From NCBI GenBank assembly GCA_004557975.1, contig SFEV01000076.1, positions 1 through 11,218 on the forward strand: DNA of 11,218 nucleotides, in the 5' to 3' direction. Below, in pieces: positions 1 through 7,398 of the stretch. A model generated the notes under the pieces. That model did not search any database. It had not been told where the DNA came from and was given only the letters and a program-made list of their open reading frames with translations. Position 1 is the first letter of the stretch. Each line of letters opens with the position of its first letter. This stretch comes from Lachnospiraceae bacterium (GTDB lineage Bacteria > Bacillota > Clostridia > Lachnospirales > Lachnospiraceae). Both the position numbers and the translations under genes were made by a program.

Positions 1-165
1 CCACTTCAAATGCGCAGAGCATTAAGTGGTGGGTAGGGACTTGCTTGTATCAGGTGGGGTACAAGCCCCATCTGATAAACTGCGAAGCAGTTATTCGGTA
101 TGAGCAAGCAGCGAAGCGGATTGCGAATATCCGCCTGACGCAGTGAACCGTTCATCCGTATGAAT
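1..165 (+). other. Multi-hairpin non-coding block upstream of MATE gene
   Basis: No credible coding frame is seen here, but five inverted repeats follow one another. CCACTT (1-6) pairs with AAGTGG (24-29). A 12-bp stem with one G-T pair joins 48-59 to 66-77 around a 6-base loop. AACTGC (78-83) pairs with GCAGTT (87-92) around GAA. GCGGAT (116-121) pairs with ATCCGC (129-134). TTCAT (151-155) pairs with ATGAA (160-164). Alternative pairings exist: GCTTGT at 43-48 can pair with ACAAGC at 61-66, and TTCA at 151-154 can pair with TGAA at 144-147. No T tract follows any stem, so none is a standard terminator. It could be a structured 5' leader of the MATE mRNA, an intergenic palindromic repeat, or the end of a mobile element lying left of the window. 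I recognise no known riboswitch class. Confidence 0.5.
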
Positions 166-173
166 GAAACAAC

Positions 174-180
174 AGGAGGA
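174..180 (+). promoter_or_regulatory. Ribosome binding site of the first MATE gene
   Basis: AGGAGGA lies 9 bases before the ATG at 190. It decides the start in favour of 190 over the in-frame ATG at 160, which has no such site and lies inside the last hairpin of the leader. Confidence 0.85.
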
Positions 181-189
181 AAACGAAAG

Positions 190-1599
190 ATGAATCCATT
201 GAAACAGGAAAACTGTCCCTCTGCCGGAAGCAGCCGGTCGAAAGGGCCGACGCAGGCACCAAATCCCCTGGGATCTGCTCCCATGGGAGGTCTGCTGCGC
301 AAATTCGCCATTCCGAGCATCGTCGCCATGCTGGTCAGCGCACTGTACAATATCGTGGACCAGTTTTTTATCGGGCAGAGCATCGGGGAGCTGGGAAATG
401 CGGCGACAAACGTTGCTTTTCCTCTGTCCACAAGCTGCACCGCCATCGCGCTTCTTCTGGGTGTCGGAGCTGCCTCTGCTTTCAACCTGACCATGGGACG
501 CGGTGATCGCGACAAGGCCCTGTACTATATTGGAAACGCAGCCGTCCTGCTGTTCGGAGGCGGTCTCGTGCTGTGTCTGATCACCCAGATGTTTCTGGAG
601 CCCATGCTGATATTTTTCGGTTCACCGGATGATGTGCTGGGCTACGCAAAGGAATACGTCCGGATTATTTCCATCGGATTTCCCTTTCTGATTCTGTCTA
701 ACGGCGGGGCTCATCTCGTCCGTGCCGACGGAAGTCCCCGTTACTCCATGATATGCAACCTGACCGGAGCCATCATCAATACCATCCTGGATCCTCTGTT
801 TATTTTCGGCTTCGGCATGGGAATGACCGGAGCAGCACTGGCTACAATCATAGGACAGATTGCATCCGGTCTCATGGTCTTTTACTATCTCCGCCACTAC
901 AGGGCCGGCAGACTCACCAGGAATCACCTTCTGCCCCGGTGGATGTACGCAGGCTATGCCATGAGCCTTGGACTGGCTCAGTTTTTCAACCAGCTGGCCA
1001 TGATGCTGGTGCAGATTGTCATGAACAATTCCCTGACATATTACGGCGCACAGTCCATTTACGGAGAGTCCATTCCGCTGGCATGCTCAGGAATTATCAA
1101 TAAAGTAAGCTTTCTGTTTTTCTCCGTATGCATCGGAATTGCCCAGGGCATGCAGCCCATCGTCAGCTTCAACTACGGGGCAAAGCAGTACGACAGAGTA
1201 AAGCATGTCGCGCGGCTGAGCTTGACCTCCGGCTCTGTGATCTGCGTCTTTGCATTCCTGCTGTTTCAGCTTTTTCCAAGGCAGATCATCGGACTGTTTG
1301 GAGACGGCTCCGAGCTGTATTTCTCGTATGCAGAGAGGTACTTTCACATATATCTGTTCTTCACCTTTGTGAACAATATACAGCCCCTGTCCTCGACTTT
1401 CTTTTCCTCCATCGGCAAGCCGAAGAAGGGAATGTTCCTTTCACTGACAAGGCAGATTCTGTTCCTGCTGCCGCTGCTGCTCATCTTCCCGTTCTTTATG
1501 GGGATTGACGGAATCATGTACGCAGGACCCATCGCAGATCTTCTGGCTGCGTCCATTTCAGCTGTCATGCTGTACAGAGAAATAAAATCCATGGGATAG
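190..1599 (+). CDS. MATE family efflux transporter (first copy)
   Basis: A 469-aa inner-membrane protein of the multidrug and toxic compound extrusion family, expected to export organic cations or drugs using a Na+ or H+ gradient. Near the N-terminus it has the usual MATE opening, with the phrases LLRKFAIPSIVAMLVSALYN and VDQFFIGQSIG, then about twelve hydrophobic segments. The mid-protein sequence GIAQGMQPIVSFNYGA is typical of the second half of the fold. The length matches the usual 440-480 aa. The first 35 or so residues are polar and proline/serine-rich and would be cytoplasmic. Translation is assigned to ATG 190 because of the AGGAGGA site. The gene stands alone on the plus strand, ends in its own terminator and is preceded by a hairpin-rich leader. 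It resembles the MepA/DinF-like group of Firmicutes. The substrate cannot be read from the sequence. Confidence 0.93.
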   Translation: MNPLKQENCPSAGSSRSKGPTQAPNPLGSAPMGGLLRKFAIPSIVAMLVSALYNIVDQFFIGQSIGELGNAATNVAFPLSTSCTAIALLLGVGAASAFNLTMGRGDRDKALYYIGNAAVLLFGGGLVLCLITQMFLEPMLIFFGSPDDVLGYAKEYVRIISIGFPFLILSNGGAHLVRADGSPRYSMICNLTGAIINTILDPLFIFGFGMGMTGAALATIIGQIASGLMVFYYLRHYRAGRLTRNHLLPRWMYAGYAMSLGLAQFFNQLAMMLVQIVMNNSLTYYGAQSIYGESIPLACSGIINKVSFLFFSVCIGIAQGMQPIVSFNYGAKQYDRVKHVARLSLTSGSVICVFAFLLFQLFPRQIIGLFGDGSELYFSYAERYFHIYLFFTFVNNIQPLSSTFFSSIGKPKKGMFLSLTRQILFLLPLLLIFPFFMGIDGIMYAGPIADLLAASISAVMLYREIKSMG

Positions 1600-1621
1600 G
1601 AGACCTCTCTTATCCCTTTTT
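1593..1621 (+). terminator. Intrinsic terminator, probably bidirectional
   Basis: A 10-bp stem (1593-1602 with 1607-1616, one G-T pair), ACCT loop and five T residues (1617-1621). The stem includes the MATE stop codon (1597-1599) and the stop codon of the convergent gene (1610-1612). On the minus strand the same stem is followed by a looser T-rich stretch (ATTTTATTT), so it can plausibly stop transcription from both sides. Confidence 0.87.
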
Positions 1622-3964
1622 CTCAAGCGTGATGTTTCGCAGCCCCTTTTCTTTCTTCAACAGCGTCATACCTTTCTCTGAAATCAGATAAAATTCCTCA
1701 CTGTAAGGGGCAAAGCTCGTAATCTGATACGTATCTTCTCTCTCCTCAAAGCTGCCGTTGATAACACGGACAGAGTCCTTTTCTTCTATGATATACGTCT
1801 TCCGTCCGAAGCCGTCCAGGTAAGCCACCAGCTCTTCCCCCATATCCCAGTCCGGTGTCTGGCTGTCGTCGTCAAACAGCCTTGCAAAAATACCGCCATC
1901 CCGGTAAAAGGTGGACTGCCCGAAGCGGTCTCTCGACAAGTCAGGACGGTTGATATGAGGACCTGCAACTGCGTATGTGGAAGCTGCCATTCCCTTTCCA
2001 AGCGGTGTGGCCGCCGTTGCATGGGTATCGTAGCAATACAGAATTCCCGCTGTCGCCCGATAACTGGCCTCCAGATATTCCGTCTTCTTCAATGCTTCAA
2101 ACACCCGGAAAGCTGCCGCTGCGGTCAGACCTCCCCACAGAGAATGAATCATATACGTCAGAGCCTCCCACCAGCGGTCCGGATTCTGTCCGCGGAAGTC
2201 GTTGGAGCAGCCGATATTTGCCAGAAGCAGCTGACCATACCTCTGTGCACCCTCCAGGCGTCCGCTTTCTCCCAGAGCCCCGGCCGTCGGCCCGAAGCCC
2301 GCATTGTCATAAAAATGTTCCGTGACAGCCGCCCGGTACGTAAGGGATTCCGCATCTATCCGCTCCATGGCCGTCTCCCAGATCTCCCGGATCGTCTCAT
2401 ACTGATCCGTCAGGCCGTGATCCTTCAGCTTCCTCAGAAGATCATTGAAATACAGGAAATAGACGCCCAGCATCTGAGCCTCCTCCCTTCCCCGCTCATC
2501 CTCGTGAAGCTGTGGATTCACGCGGAGGTTGAAAACATCTGCCGCCCAGCGAAGGTACGTCTCCGGTGAATGAAGTGCAAGGACTTCCCTGTCAAACTCT
2601 GACAGCAGGTAAAACAGGTGACCGATATATTCAAAATCCATGCAGCGGTAAAAGTCTCCGTACAGCCTGACCGGCTTTGTGAAATCTCCGTCCCGGAACC
2701 ATTTCGGCCTCACGTAGCGCACAGCGCTCTCCTCCACCTTGCGCACCTGTTCCACATTGAGAGTCCCCAGAAGATTCTTTTTCAGCACCAGATTCAGCTT
2801 GCCCAGAGACTCTCCCTGGTTGGACACCGGCTCAAAGGCATAAGGCGTACTTCCCTCTGATCCGTTGTAAAGCTCGTCGCAGATAAAGGCTGCCCGCTCC
2901 TCAATCACCCGGTCGAGACGATCCATCACGTTCAGCACTGCAAAATCCTCTGTCCCGTCAGCCAGAACGAACACCACTTTATGCTCGCCCGGTCTCTCTG
3001 GTCTGAATGCAATGTGGTACTCTCCGCGTGTTTTCTCTGGCTGAACACTCCTCTCTTTTACCACTCCATCCTCCATACAGCAGATCTTCACCAGAGAGGC
3101 TTCTTTCCCCTCCGGAAGTTCTGCGGTCAGGCGCACCATCTCACCAACGATATTCAGCGGCGTATATCTGATTTTCGGATGTCCCAGCATCTGCCCGTGA
3201 TCCAGAAAATCCTCCTGTCCGTCATTTGCACACATCACATATTCCCAGACCTTTGTTTTCCCCTCAGGAAGCAAAAAGCCTGATTTTTCGTAAATCCAGT
3301 CCCGGTTCACAAACCCCTCTGGATATCCGCCCGCCAGAATCAGTTTATGAAACAGCATTCCGTCCAGAGACGGAGACGCATTTTCAAAGAACAGATTCGT
3401 GTAATCGCAGTACGTTCCGACGGAAATTGTCCTGCCGCTGACCTGATAAAGCCCGAGATTTCTGCCCTGATTGTCGCGGCGCACCATATTCAGCTTCATA
3501 TAATCTGTGGATACCGACGGGAACACAGCCGCGGAATTGTGGATGTTGCGCAGAACATTCTTATCGCGGAACATCACATAGGCAAATGCGGCCCAGATGC
3601 CAAAATCCTGTATCTCCAGGTCATGATTCGTCCGGTTCTCCAGGCGAACCGTCCAGTATATCTTATCCCCGCTTCTTCCCAGATCGTATTCCAGGGATAC
3701 AGCCGCTGTTCCCAGATCGTAGGAAACTGTAACCCGCTGCCCTCTCTCCTCAATCACCGGAGTGAAGCCGCTGCTCCTGATTTCTTTGCCGTCCGCTCTC
3801 AGATCAAACTGCCCGAACAGTCTCCCTCCGTTCTCGTATCCTGTCTGACGAAGATAGGAATCTTCAATAACCCAGTTCATACCGTACGGGTCATTCTTCA
3901 TAAAAAGCCCGGATACATACCCTTTCTCCTGCAGCTCCAACTGAAATCCTGTATTTTCAACCAT
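1610..3964 (-). CDS. Putative glycoside hydrolase-like protein (DUF5695-like)
   Basis: A 784-aa protein with no signal peptide or membrane segment, so probably cytoplasmic. The layout suggests a carbohydrate-active enzyme. Residues 1-250 look like a beta-sandwich, with alternating strands and a YWTVRLENRTNHDLEI stretch. About 265-345 resembles an Ig-like linker. About 350-690 is helix-rich with aromatic and acidic motifs (KWFRDGDFTKP near 421, NPDRWWEALTYM near 594, SLWGGLTAAAAFRVFEAL near 608), as in (alpha/alpha)6-barrel glycosidases. About 710-784 is a C-terminal beta segment. From memory it resembles DUF5695 proteins, which are viewed as glycosidase-like. I cannot name a catalytic residue or substrate. 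Start: ATG at 3964 with AGGAGGA at 3971-3977, 6 bases upstream. It begins 25 bases after the ThrE C-terminal gene and is probably the last cistron of that operon. Confidence 0.6.
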   Translation of the reverse strand: MVENTGFQLELQEKGYVSGLFMKNDPYGMNWVIEDSYLRQTGYENGGRLFGQFDLRADGKEIRSSGFTPVIEERGQRVTVSYDLGTAAVSLEYDLGRSGDKIYWTVRLENRTNHDLEIQDFGIWAAFAYVMFRDKNVLRNIHNSAAVFPSVSTDYMKLNMVRRDNQGRNLGLYQVSGRTISVGTYCDYTNLFFENASPSLDGMLFHKLILAGGYPEGFVNRDWIYEKSGFLLPEGKTKVWEYVMCANDGQEDFLDHGQMLGHPKIRYTPLNIVGEMVRLTAELPEGKEASLVKICCMEDGVVKERSVQPEKTRGEYHIAFRPERPGEHKVVFVLADGTEDFAVLNVMDRLDRVIEERAAFICDELYNGSEGSTPYAFEPVSNQGESLGKLNLVLKKNLLGTLNVEQVRKVEESAVRYVRPKWFRDGDFTKPVRLYGDFYRCMDFEYIGHLFYLLSEFDREVLALHSPETYLRWAADVFNLRVNPQLHEDERGREEAQMLGVYFLYFNDLLRKLKDHGLTDQYETIREIWETAMERIDAESLTYRAAVTEHFYDNAGFGPTAGALGESGRLEGAQRYGQLLLANIGCSNDFRGQNPDRWWEALTYMIHSLWGGLTAAAAFRVFEALKKTEYLEASYRATAGILYCYDTHATAATPLGKGMAASTYAVAGPHINRPDLSRDRFGQSTFYRDGGIFARLFDDDSQTPDWDMGEELVAYLDGFGRKTYIIEEKDSVRVINGSFEEREDTYQITSFAPYSEEFYLISEKGMTLLKKEKGLRNITLEKKG

Positions 3965-3970
3965 ATGTAT

Positions 3971-3977
3971 TCCTCCT
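3971..3977 (-). promoter_or_regulatory. Ribosome binding site of the glycosidase-like gene
   Basis: AGGAGGA on the minus strand, 6 bases before ATG 3964, within the 25-base gap after the upstream stop codon. It supports this start and translation from a shared mRNA. Confidence 0.8.
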
Positions 3978-3989
3978 CTTTCTTTCGCT

Positions 3990-4430
3990 TCATGCGCTGT
4001 GTTTTCCGTTTCCCGTCAAAACCACAAATACTTTCTGCGGCACTTCGAATACAAACACAATTCCCAGCACAATGGCAAAGGCGATCTTGATTGCCATATA
4101 TCCGTTGGCTGCAGCCAGATGTATCTGGTTCGTCACAAGATAATACGATGTCCAGTACACGTAGGAGCCCGGAACCAGCGGAAAAATACCGGAAATCAGA
4201 AACACTGTTACGGGACATTTCTCGCGGATCGCCGTCAGCCTTGAGAGCAGAACGACGGCAATCGTAGCCGCCAGAGACGCCAGCGCGGCGCCGAAGCCCT
4301 CAAACACCATATACACAATCCATCCGCAGGCACCGATCGCGCCGCAGTATGGATAATATTTTCTCGGCGCGCCGAACAGGACAGAAAACGCAAACGTACC
4401 TGCGGCTGCAGCCAGTATCTCTGTAATCAT
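3990..4430 (-). CDS. Threonine/serine exporter, C-terminal half (ThrE_2/YjjB-like)
   Basis: A 146-aa membrane protein with about five hydrophobic helices and few polar loops, matching the ThrE_2 (YjjB-like) half of the ThrE amino-acid exporter family. Recognisable features are the PRKYYPYCGAIGACGW stretch near residues 23-38 and PLVPGSYVYW in the middle. In ThrE of actinobacteria both halves are one ten-helix protein. Here they are separate genes, as in the YjjP/YjjB pair. The ATG at 4430 overlaps the TGA of the upstream half (4429-4427) as ATGA, and AGGAGGTG lies at 4438-4445. An alternative start at 4454 would add eight residues inside the upstream gene and is less likely. Expected role: efflux of threonine, serine or small related solutes together with its partner. 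The actual substrate is not shown by the sequence. Confidence 0.9.
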   Translation of the reverse strand: MITEILAAAAGTFAFSVLFGAPRKYYPYCGAIGACGWIVYMVFEGFGAALASLAATIAVVLLSRLTAIREKCPVTVFLISGIFPLVPGSYVYWTSYYLVTNQIHLAAANGYMAIKIAFAIVLGIVFVFEVPQKVFVVLTGNGKHSA

Positions 4431-5227
4431 AACACCACACCTCCTGACATCCATCCGATCAGTGCAGTCCCCATTCCCACTCCGATTGCAATACTGAGAA
4501 AGGATACCAGCGTATCCATCATGCGGACCGTTCCGGATATATAGTCGCCGTCTGCCATCTCACGTATGGCGTTTGTAAAGGCAACTCCCGGAATCAGCGG
4601 CATAATCGCTCCGGTAATCATATAATTCAGATGCGTGCCAAAACCCATCAGATACATACCTCCGCAAAACAGCGTGACCAGCGCACCTCCCAGAATATTT
4701 CCGACGATCTTGGAGAGGTATACACTGACATACAGTACATACGTATACAGAACCAGCCCCGCCGCGAAAGCGACCATGCTCTCCGCCATCCTGCCGCCAA
4801 ACAGACAGCAAAACGCCGCACTGCCAAGTCCGGACGCCAGGATCTGTGTCCATTTCCTCTTTCCCGGTGTCTTTCTGATCCGTTCCAGCTCTGCCTCTGC
4901 CTCCTCCAGCGTATACGTCCCGTGTTCTATTTCGCGGGAAAGCTGATTGACTGCAGTCACCTTGTCAAGATGTGTACCGCTCACCGGAATGTGCTGCACC
5001 TTCGCAAAAAAATTTTCCCGCTCACTCCCGGCCGTCACGAAAATACCGTTGCTCAGCACAAACGCATTTCCGGACTCCAGTCCGAAATGGCGGCAGATGC
5101 GGTCGATCGTCTCCTCCACACGAAAAATTTCCGCACCGTTCTCCAGCAAAATATGTCCCGCCTGCAGTGCAAGCTCCATCACCCTTTTATTGTCCTGGCA
5201 CTGGGCCTCCCGTTTCTCTTCTGACAT
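4427..5227 (-). CDS. Threonine/serine exporter, N-terminal half (ThrE/YjjP-like)
   Basis: A 266-aa protein of the ThrE N-terminal (DUF1212, YjjP-like) family. About the first 120 residues are hydrophilic and contain the family signature GAEIFRVEETIDRI (about 31-44) and NAFVLSNGIFVTA. The rest holds about five hydrophobic helices, including PLIPGVAFTNAIREMADGDY, a hallmark stretch. It is expected to form the exporter with the overlapping downstream gene. The start is not fully fixed: ATG 5227 has GGAGG 13 bases upstream (5241-5245), which is rather far. The ATG at 5179 (VMELALQAGH) is a possible shorter start, because many homologues begin close to it. First gene of the operon, divergent from fbp. 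Confidence 0.9.
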   Translation of the reverse strand: MSEEKREAQCQDNKRVMELALQAGHILLENGAEIFRVEETIDRICRHFGLESGNAFVLSNGIFVTAGSERENFFAKVQHIPVSGTHLDKVTAVNQLSREIEHGTYTLEEAEAELERIRKTPGKRKWTQILASGLGSAAFCCLFGGRMAESMVAFAAGLVLYTYVLYVSVYLSKIVGNILGGALVTLFCGGMYLMGFGTHLNYMITGAIMPLIPGVAFTNAIREMADGDYISGTVRMMDTLVSFLSIAIGVGMGTALIGWMSGGVVL

Positions 5228-5272
5228 TTTCTGTCTGCTTCCTCCATGTTTTCCTCACAGATTTCTCCCCAT

Positions 5273-5281
5273 ATCATACCA
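5273..5281 (-). promoter_or_regulatory. Extended -10 promoter for the ThrE operon
   Basis: On the minus strand TGG followed by TATGAT forms an extended -10 element (-10 hexamer at 5278-5273), with a transcription start expected near 5266. No good -35 hexamer is seen at 16-18 bases, which fits extended -10 promoters. It lies between the two divergent genes. Confidence 0.5.
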
Positions 5282-5292
5282 TATCCCGCACC

Positions 5293-5307
5293 ATTTTACA
5301 CGAAAAT
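5293..5307. promoter_or_regulatory. Possible operator between divergent promoters
   Basis: A small inverted repeat, ATTTT and AAAAT around ACACG, lies between the leftward extended -10 and the rightward -35. Its place would let one regulator touch both promoters, but the repeat is short and AT-rich and may be chance. Confidence 0.2.
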
Positions 5308-5324
5308 TGTGGGCGGCTTTTCGC

Positions 5325-5353
5325 TTGACTTTCCTGTCAGCGTGAATTATGCT
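5325..5353 (+). promoter_or_regulatory. Sigma-A-type promoter of fbp
   Basis: TTGACT (5325-5330) and TATGCT (5348-5353) are separated by exactly 17 bases, giving a start of transcription near 5360 and a short leader before the fbp ribosome binding site. The -10 covers the ATG at 5349, which rules that codon out as the fbp start. Confidence 0.75.
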
Positions 5354-5381
5354 GAAAACAGATATATTATTTTCATCCGAA

Positions 5382-5388
5382 AAGGAGG
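5382..5388 (+). promoter_or_regulatory. Ribosome binding site of fbp
   Basis: AAGGAGG with 8 bases before ATG 5397. It fixes the start there rather than at the upstream in-frame ATG 5349. Confidence 0.85.
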
Positions 5389-5396
5389 AATGCCAT

Positions 5397-7388
5397 ATGA
5401 CGTCCAAAAAAACATTTCAGCCCCAGGAGCTCCGTTACCTGCAGCTTCTTGCCAAACAGTATCCTACCGTCCAGGCGGCCAGTACTGAAATTATCAATCT
5501 CCAGGCGATTCTGAATCTGCCCAAAGGCACAGAGCACTTTATCTCTGACATTCACGGAGAGTACGAGGCATTCCTGCATATTCTGAATTCCTGCTCCGGA
5601 GTTGTGAAAGAGAAGCTGGATGAACTGTACGGCACCAGCCTGTCCCGCCACGACCGCAATGAGCTGGCAACTCTGATTTATTACCCGGAAGAAAAACTGG
5701 CGCTGGTCGCTGAGACAGAGGAGGATCTGGACGAGTGGTACCGCATCACGCTGCACCGTCTGATCGAGCTGTGCCGCTGGATCGCTTCCAAATACACACG
5801 TTCCAAGGTCCGCAAATTTCTTCCGAAAGATTATGATATGATTATCGATGAGCTGATCCATATCCGCTATGAGGAACCGGATAAAAAGGATTACTATGAA
5901 AATATTATTAACACCATTATTGATATTGATCAGGCAGCCGGTGTCATTGAGGCAATTTCCGAGATAATCAAACGTCTTGCCGTGGATCACCTGCATATTG
6001 TGGGGGATATCTTTGACCGTGGCCCGCGGGCCGACATCATCATGGACTCTCTGCTTGACTATCACAGCGTGGATATCCAGTGGGGAAATCATGATATTCT
6101 CTGGATGGGTGCAGCGTCCGGCTCCAGAACACTGGTGGCAACAGTGTTGTCCAATTCCATCCATTACAACAATCTGGACGTGATTGAGACAGGATACGGC
6201 ATCTCTCTTCGCCCCCTGTCCATCTTTGCCAATGAGGTGTACCGCGACTGCGACATCCACTGCTTCTCTGTCAAGCTCACTGACCCGGGCACGGAGCAGT
6301 ATACAGAGAAAGACAAGCTGCTCTCCGCCCGGATGTATAAGGCCATCACGATTATCCTGTTCAAGCTGGAGGGGCAGAAGCTGATCCGCCATCCGGAATT
6401 CAACATGGCTGACCGTCTGCTGCTGGATAAAATTGACTATACAAATAAGTCGATCACCATCGGCGGGATCACATATCCGCTGAAAGACTGCGATTTTCCC
6501 ACTGTGGATCCGGCTGATCCGTACACGCTTACTCCGGAGGAAAATCACGTCATTGACCAGCTCACAGCCTCTTTCCGCCGCAGCGAAAAACTGCAGCGCC
6601 ATGTCCGCTTCCTGTATTCCAAGGGCGGTCTGTACAAAATTTACAACGGCAATCTGCTGTTCCACGGCTGTATCCCCATGGCCGCGGACGGCACCCTTCT
6701 CTCCTTCACAATCGGAGGAAAAGAGCGCACAGGAAGAGAATTTCTGGATTATGCGGAAAAGGCATGCAGAAAAGCATACTATGACAGGGTGGGTTCTCCG
6801 GAGCGTCAGTTCGGGCTCGACTTTATGTGGTGGCTGTGGGCAGGACGGAACAGCCCGATTTTCGGCCGTGACCGCATGACTACCTTTGAGCGCCGTTTTA
6901 TCCGGGATGAAAGCTCCTGGACAGAGCCGAAAAATGCGTACTACACACTGTACCACGATCCTGCCATCTGCGATATGATTCTGAAAGAGTTTGACCTCAA
7001 CGGCCCGCACTGCCACATCATCAACGGCCACGTTCCGGTCAAGGCAAAGAAGGGAGAGAGTCCGATCAAGGGCGGCGGAAAGCTGATTGTGATCGACGGC
7101 GGCTTCTGCAAGGCGTATCAGTCCACCAGCGGTATTGCCGGCTACACGCTGATCTACAACTCTCGGAATATCCGTATCGTCTCGCACCAGCCCTTTGAGG
7201 GCCGGCGAAGCGCCATCTATCTGAACCACGATATTGCCAATGACTCTCTGATTTTTGAGCGTATGGAATCAAGAGTGAAAATTGTGGAAACTGACCAGGG
7301 CCGTGCGCTGCAGTCTCAGGTGGATGATCTGCTCAGACTGCTGGAAGCGTACCGCTCAGGCGCCGTCACAGAAGATCACAAAGAATAA
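5397..7388 (+). CDS. fbp: Fructose-1,6-bisphosphatase, class III
   Basis: A 663-aa cytoplasmic enzyme that hydrolyses fructose 1,6-bisphosphate to fructose 6-phosphate, the committed step of gluconeogenesis. The class III (Firmicutes) type is unrelated to the plant/animal enzyme and uses a calcineurin-like metallophosphatase core. The metal and phosphate motifs are all visible: SDIHGEY (D51, H53), VGDIFDRGPR (D204, D207, R208), WGNHD (N231-H232-D233), FHG (H423) and NGHVPV (N543, H545), followed by the glycine-rich KGGGKLIVIDGGF. EIINLQAILNLPKGTEHF at about 31-48 is highly typical. Length agrees with the family (about 640-670). ATG 5397 is chosen from the AAGGAGG site and because the promoter overlaps the upstream ATG. 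Monocistronic and divergent from the ThrE operon. Nothing looks damaged, so the enzyme should be active. Confidence 0.97.
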   Translation: MTSKKTFQPQELRYLQLLAKQYPTVQAASTEIINLQAILNLPKGTEHFISDIHGEYEAFLHILNSCSGVVKEKLDELYGTSLSRHDRNELATLIYYPEEKLALVAETEEDLDEWYRITLHRLIELCRWIASKYTRSKVRKFLPKDYDMIIDELIHIRYEEPDKKDYYENIINTIIDIDQAAGVIEAISEIIKRLAVDHLHIVGDIFDRGPRADIIMDSLLDYHSVDIQWGNHDILWMGAASGSRTLVATVLSNSIHYNNLDVIETGYGISLRPLSIFANEVYRDCDIHCFSVKLTDPGTEQYTEKDKLLSARMYKAITIILFKLEGQKLIRHPEFNMADRLLLDKIDYTNKSITIGGITYPLKDCDFPTVDPADPYTLTPEENHVIDQLTASFRRSEKLQRHVRFLYSKGGLYKIYNGNLLFHGCIPMAADGTLLSFTIGGKERTGREFLDYAEKACRKAYYDRVGSPERQFGLDFMWWLWAGRNSPIFGRDRMTTFERRFIRDESSWTEPKNAYYTLYHDPAICDMILKEFDLNGPHCHIINGHVPVKAKKGESPIKGGGKLIVIDGGFCKAYQSTSGIAGYTLIYNSRNIRIVSHQPFEGRRSAIYLNHDIANDSLIFERMESRVKIVETDQGRALQSQVDDLLRLLEAYRSGAVTEDHKE

Positions 7389-7398
7389 AAGAGAATAT

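Noticed and set aside
48..77. Long hairpin as an intrinsic terminator of an upstream gene
   Set aside because: The 12-bp stem is not followed by a T tract on either strand.
6..515. 169-aa minus-strand open frame at the left edge
   Set aside because: It overlaps the well-supported MATE gene and the hairpin block, and its translation shows no family resemblance.
3347..4090. 247-aa plus-strand open frame
   Set aside because: It is a shadow across two well-supported minus-strand genes, with no ribosome site or domain.
5373..7229. 618-aa open frame on the minus strand
   Set aside because: It is fully antisense to fbp, which has every catalytic motif of its family. The reverse frame has no recognisable domain and arises from the codon bias of fbp.
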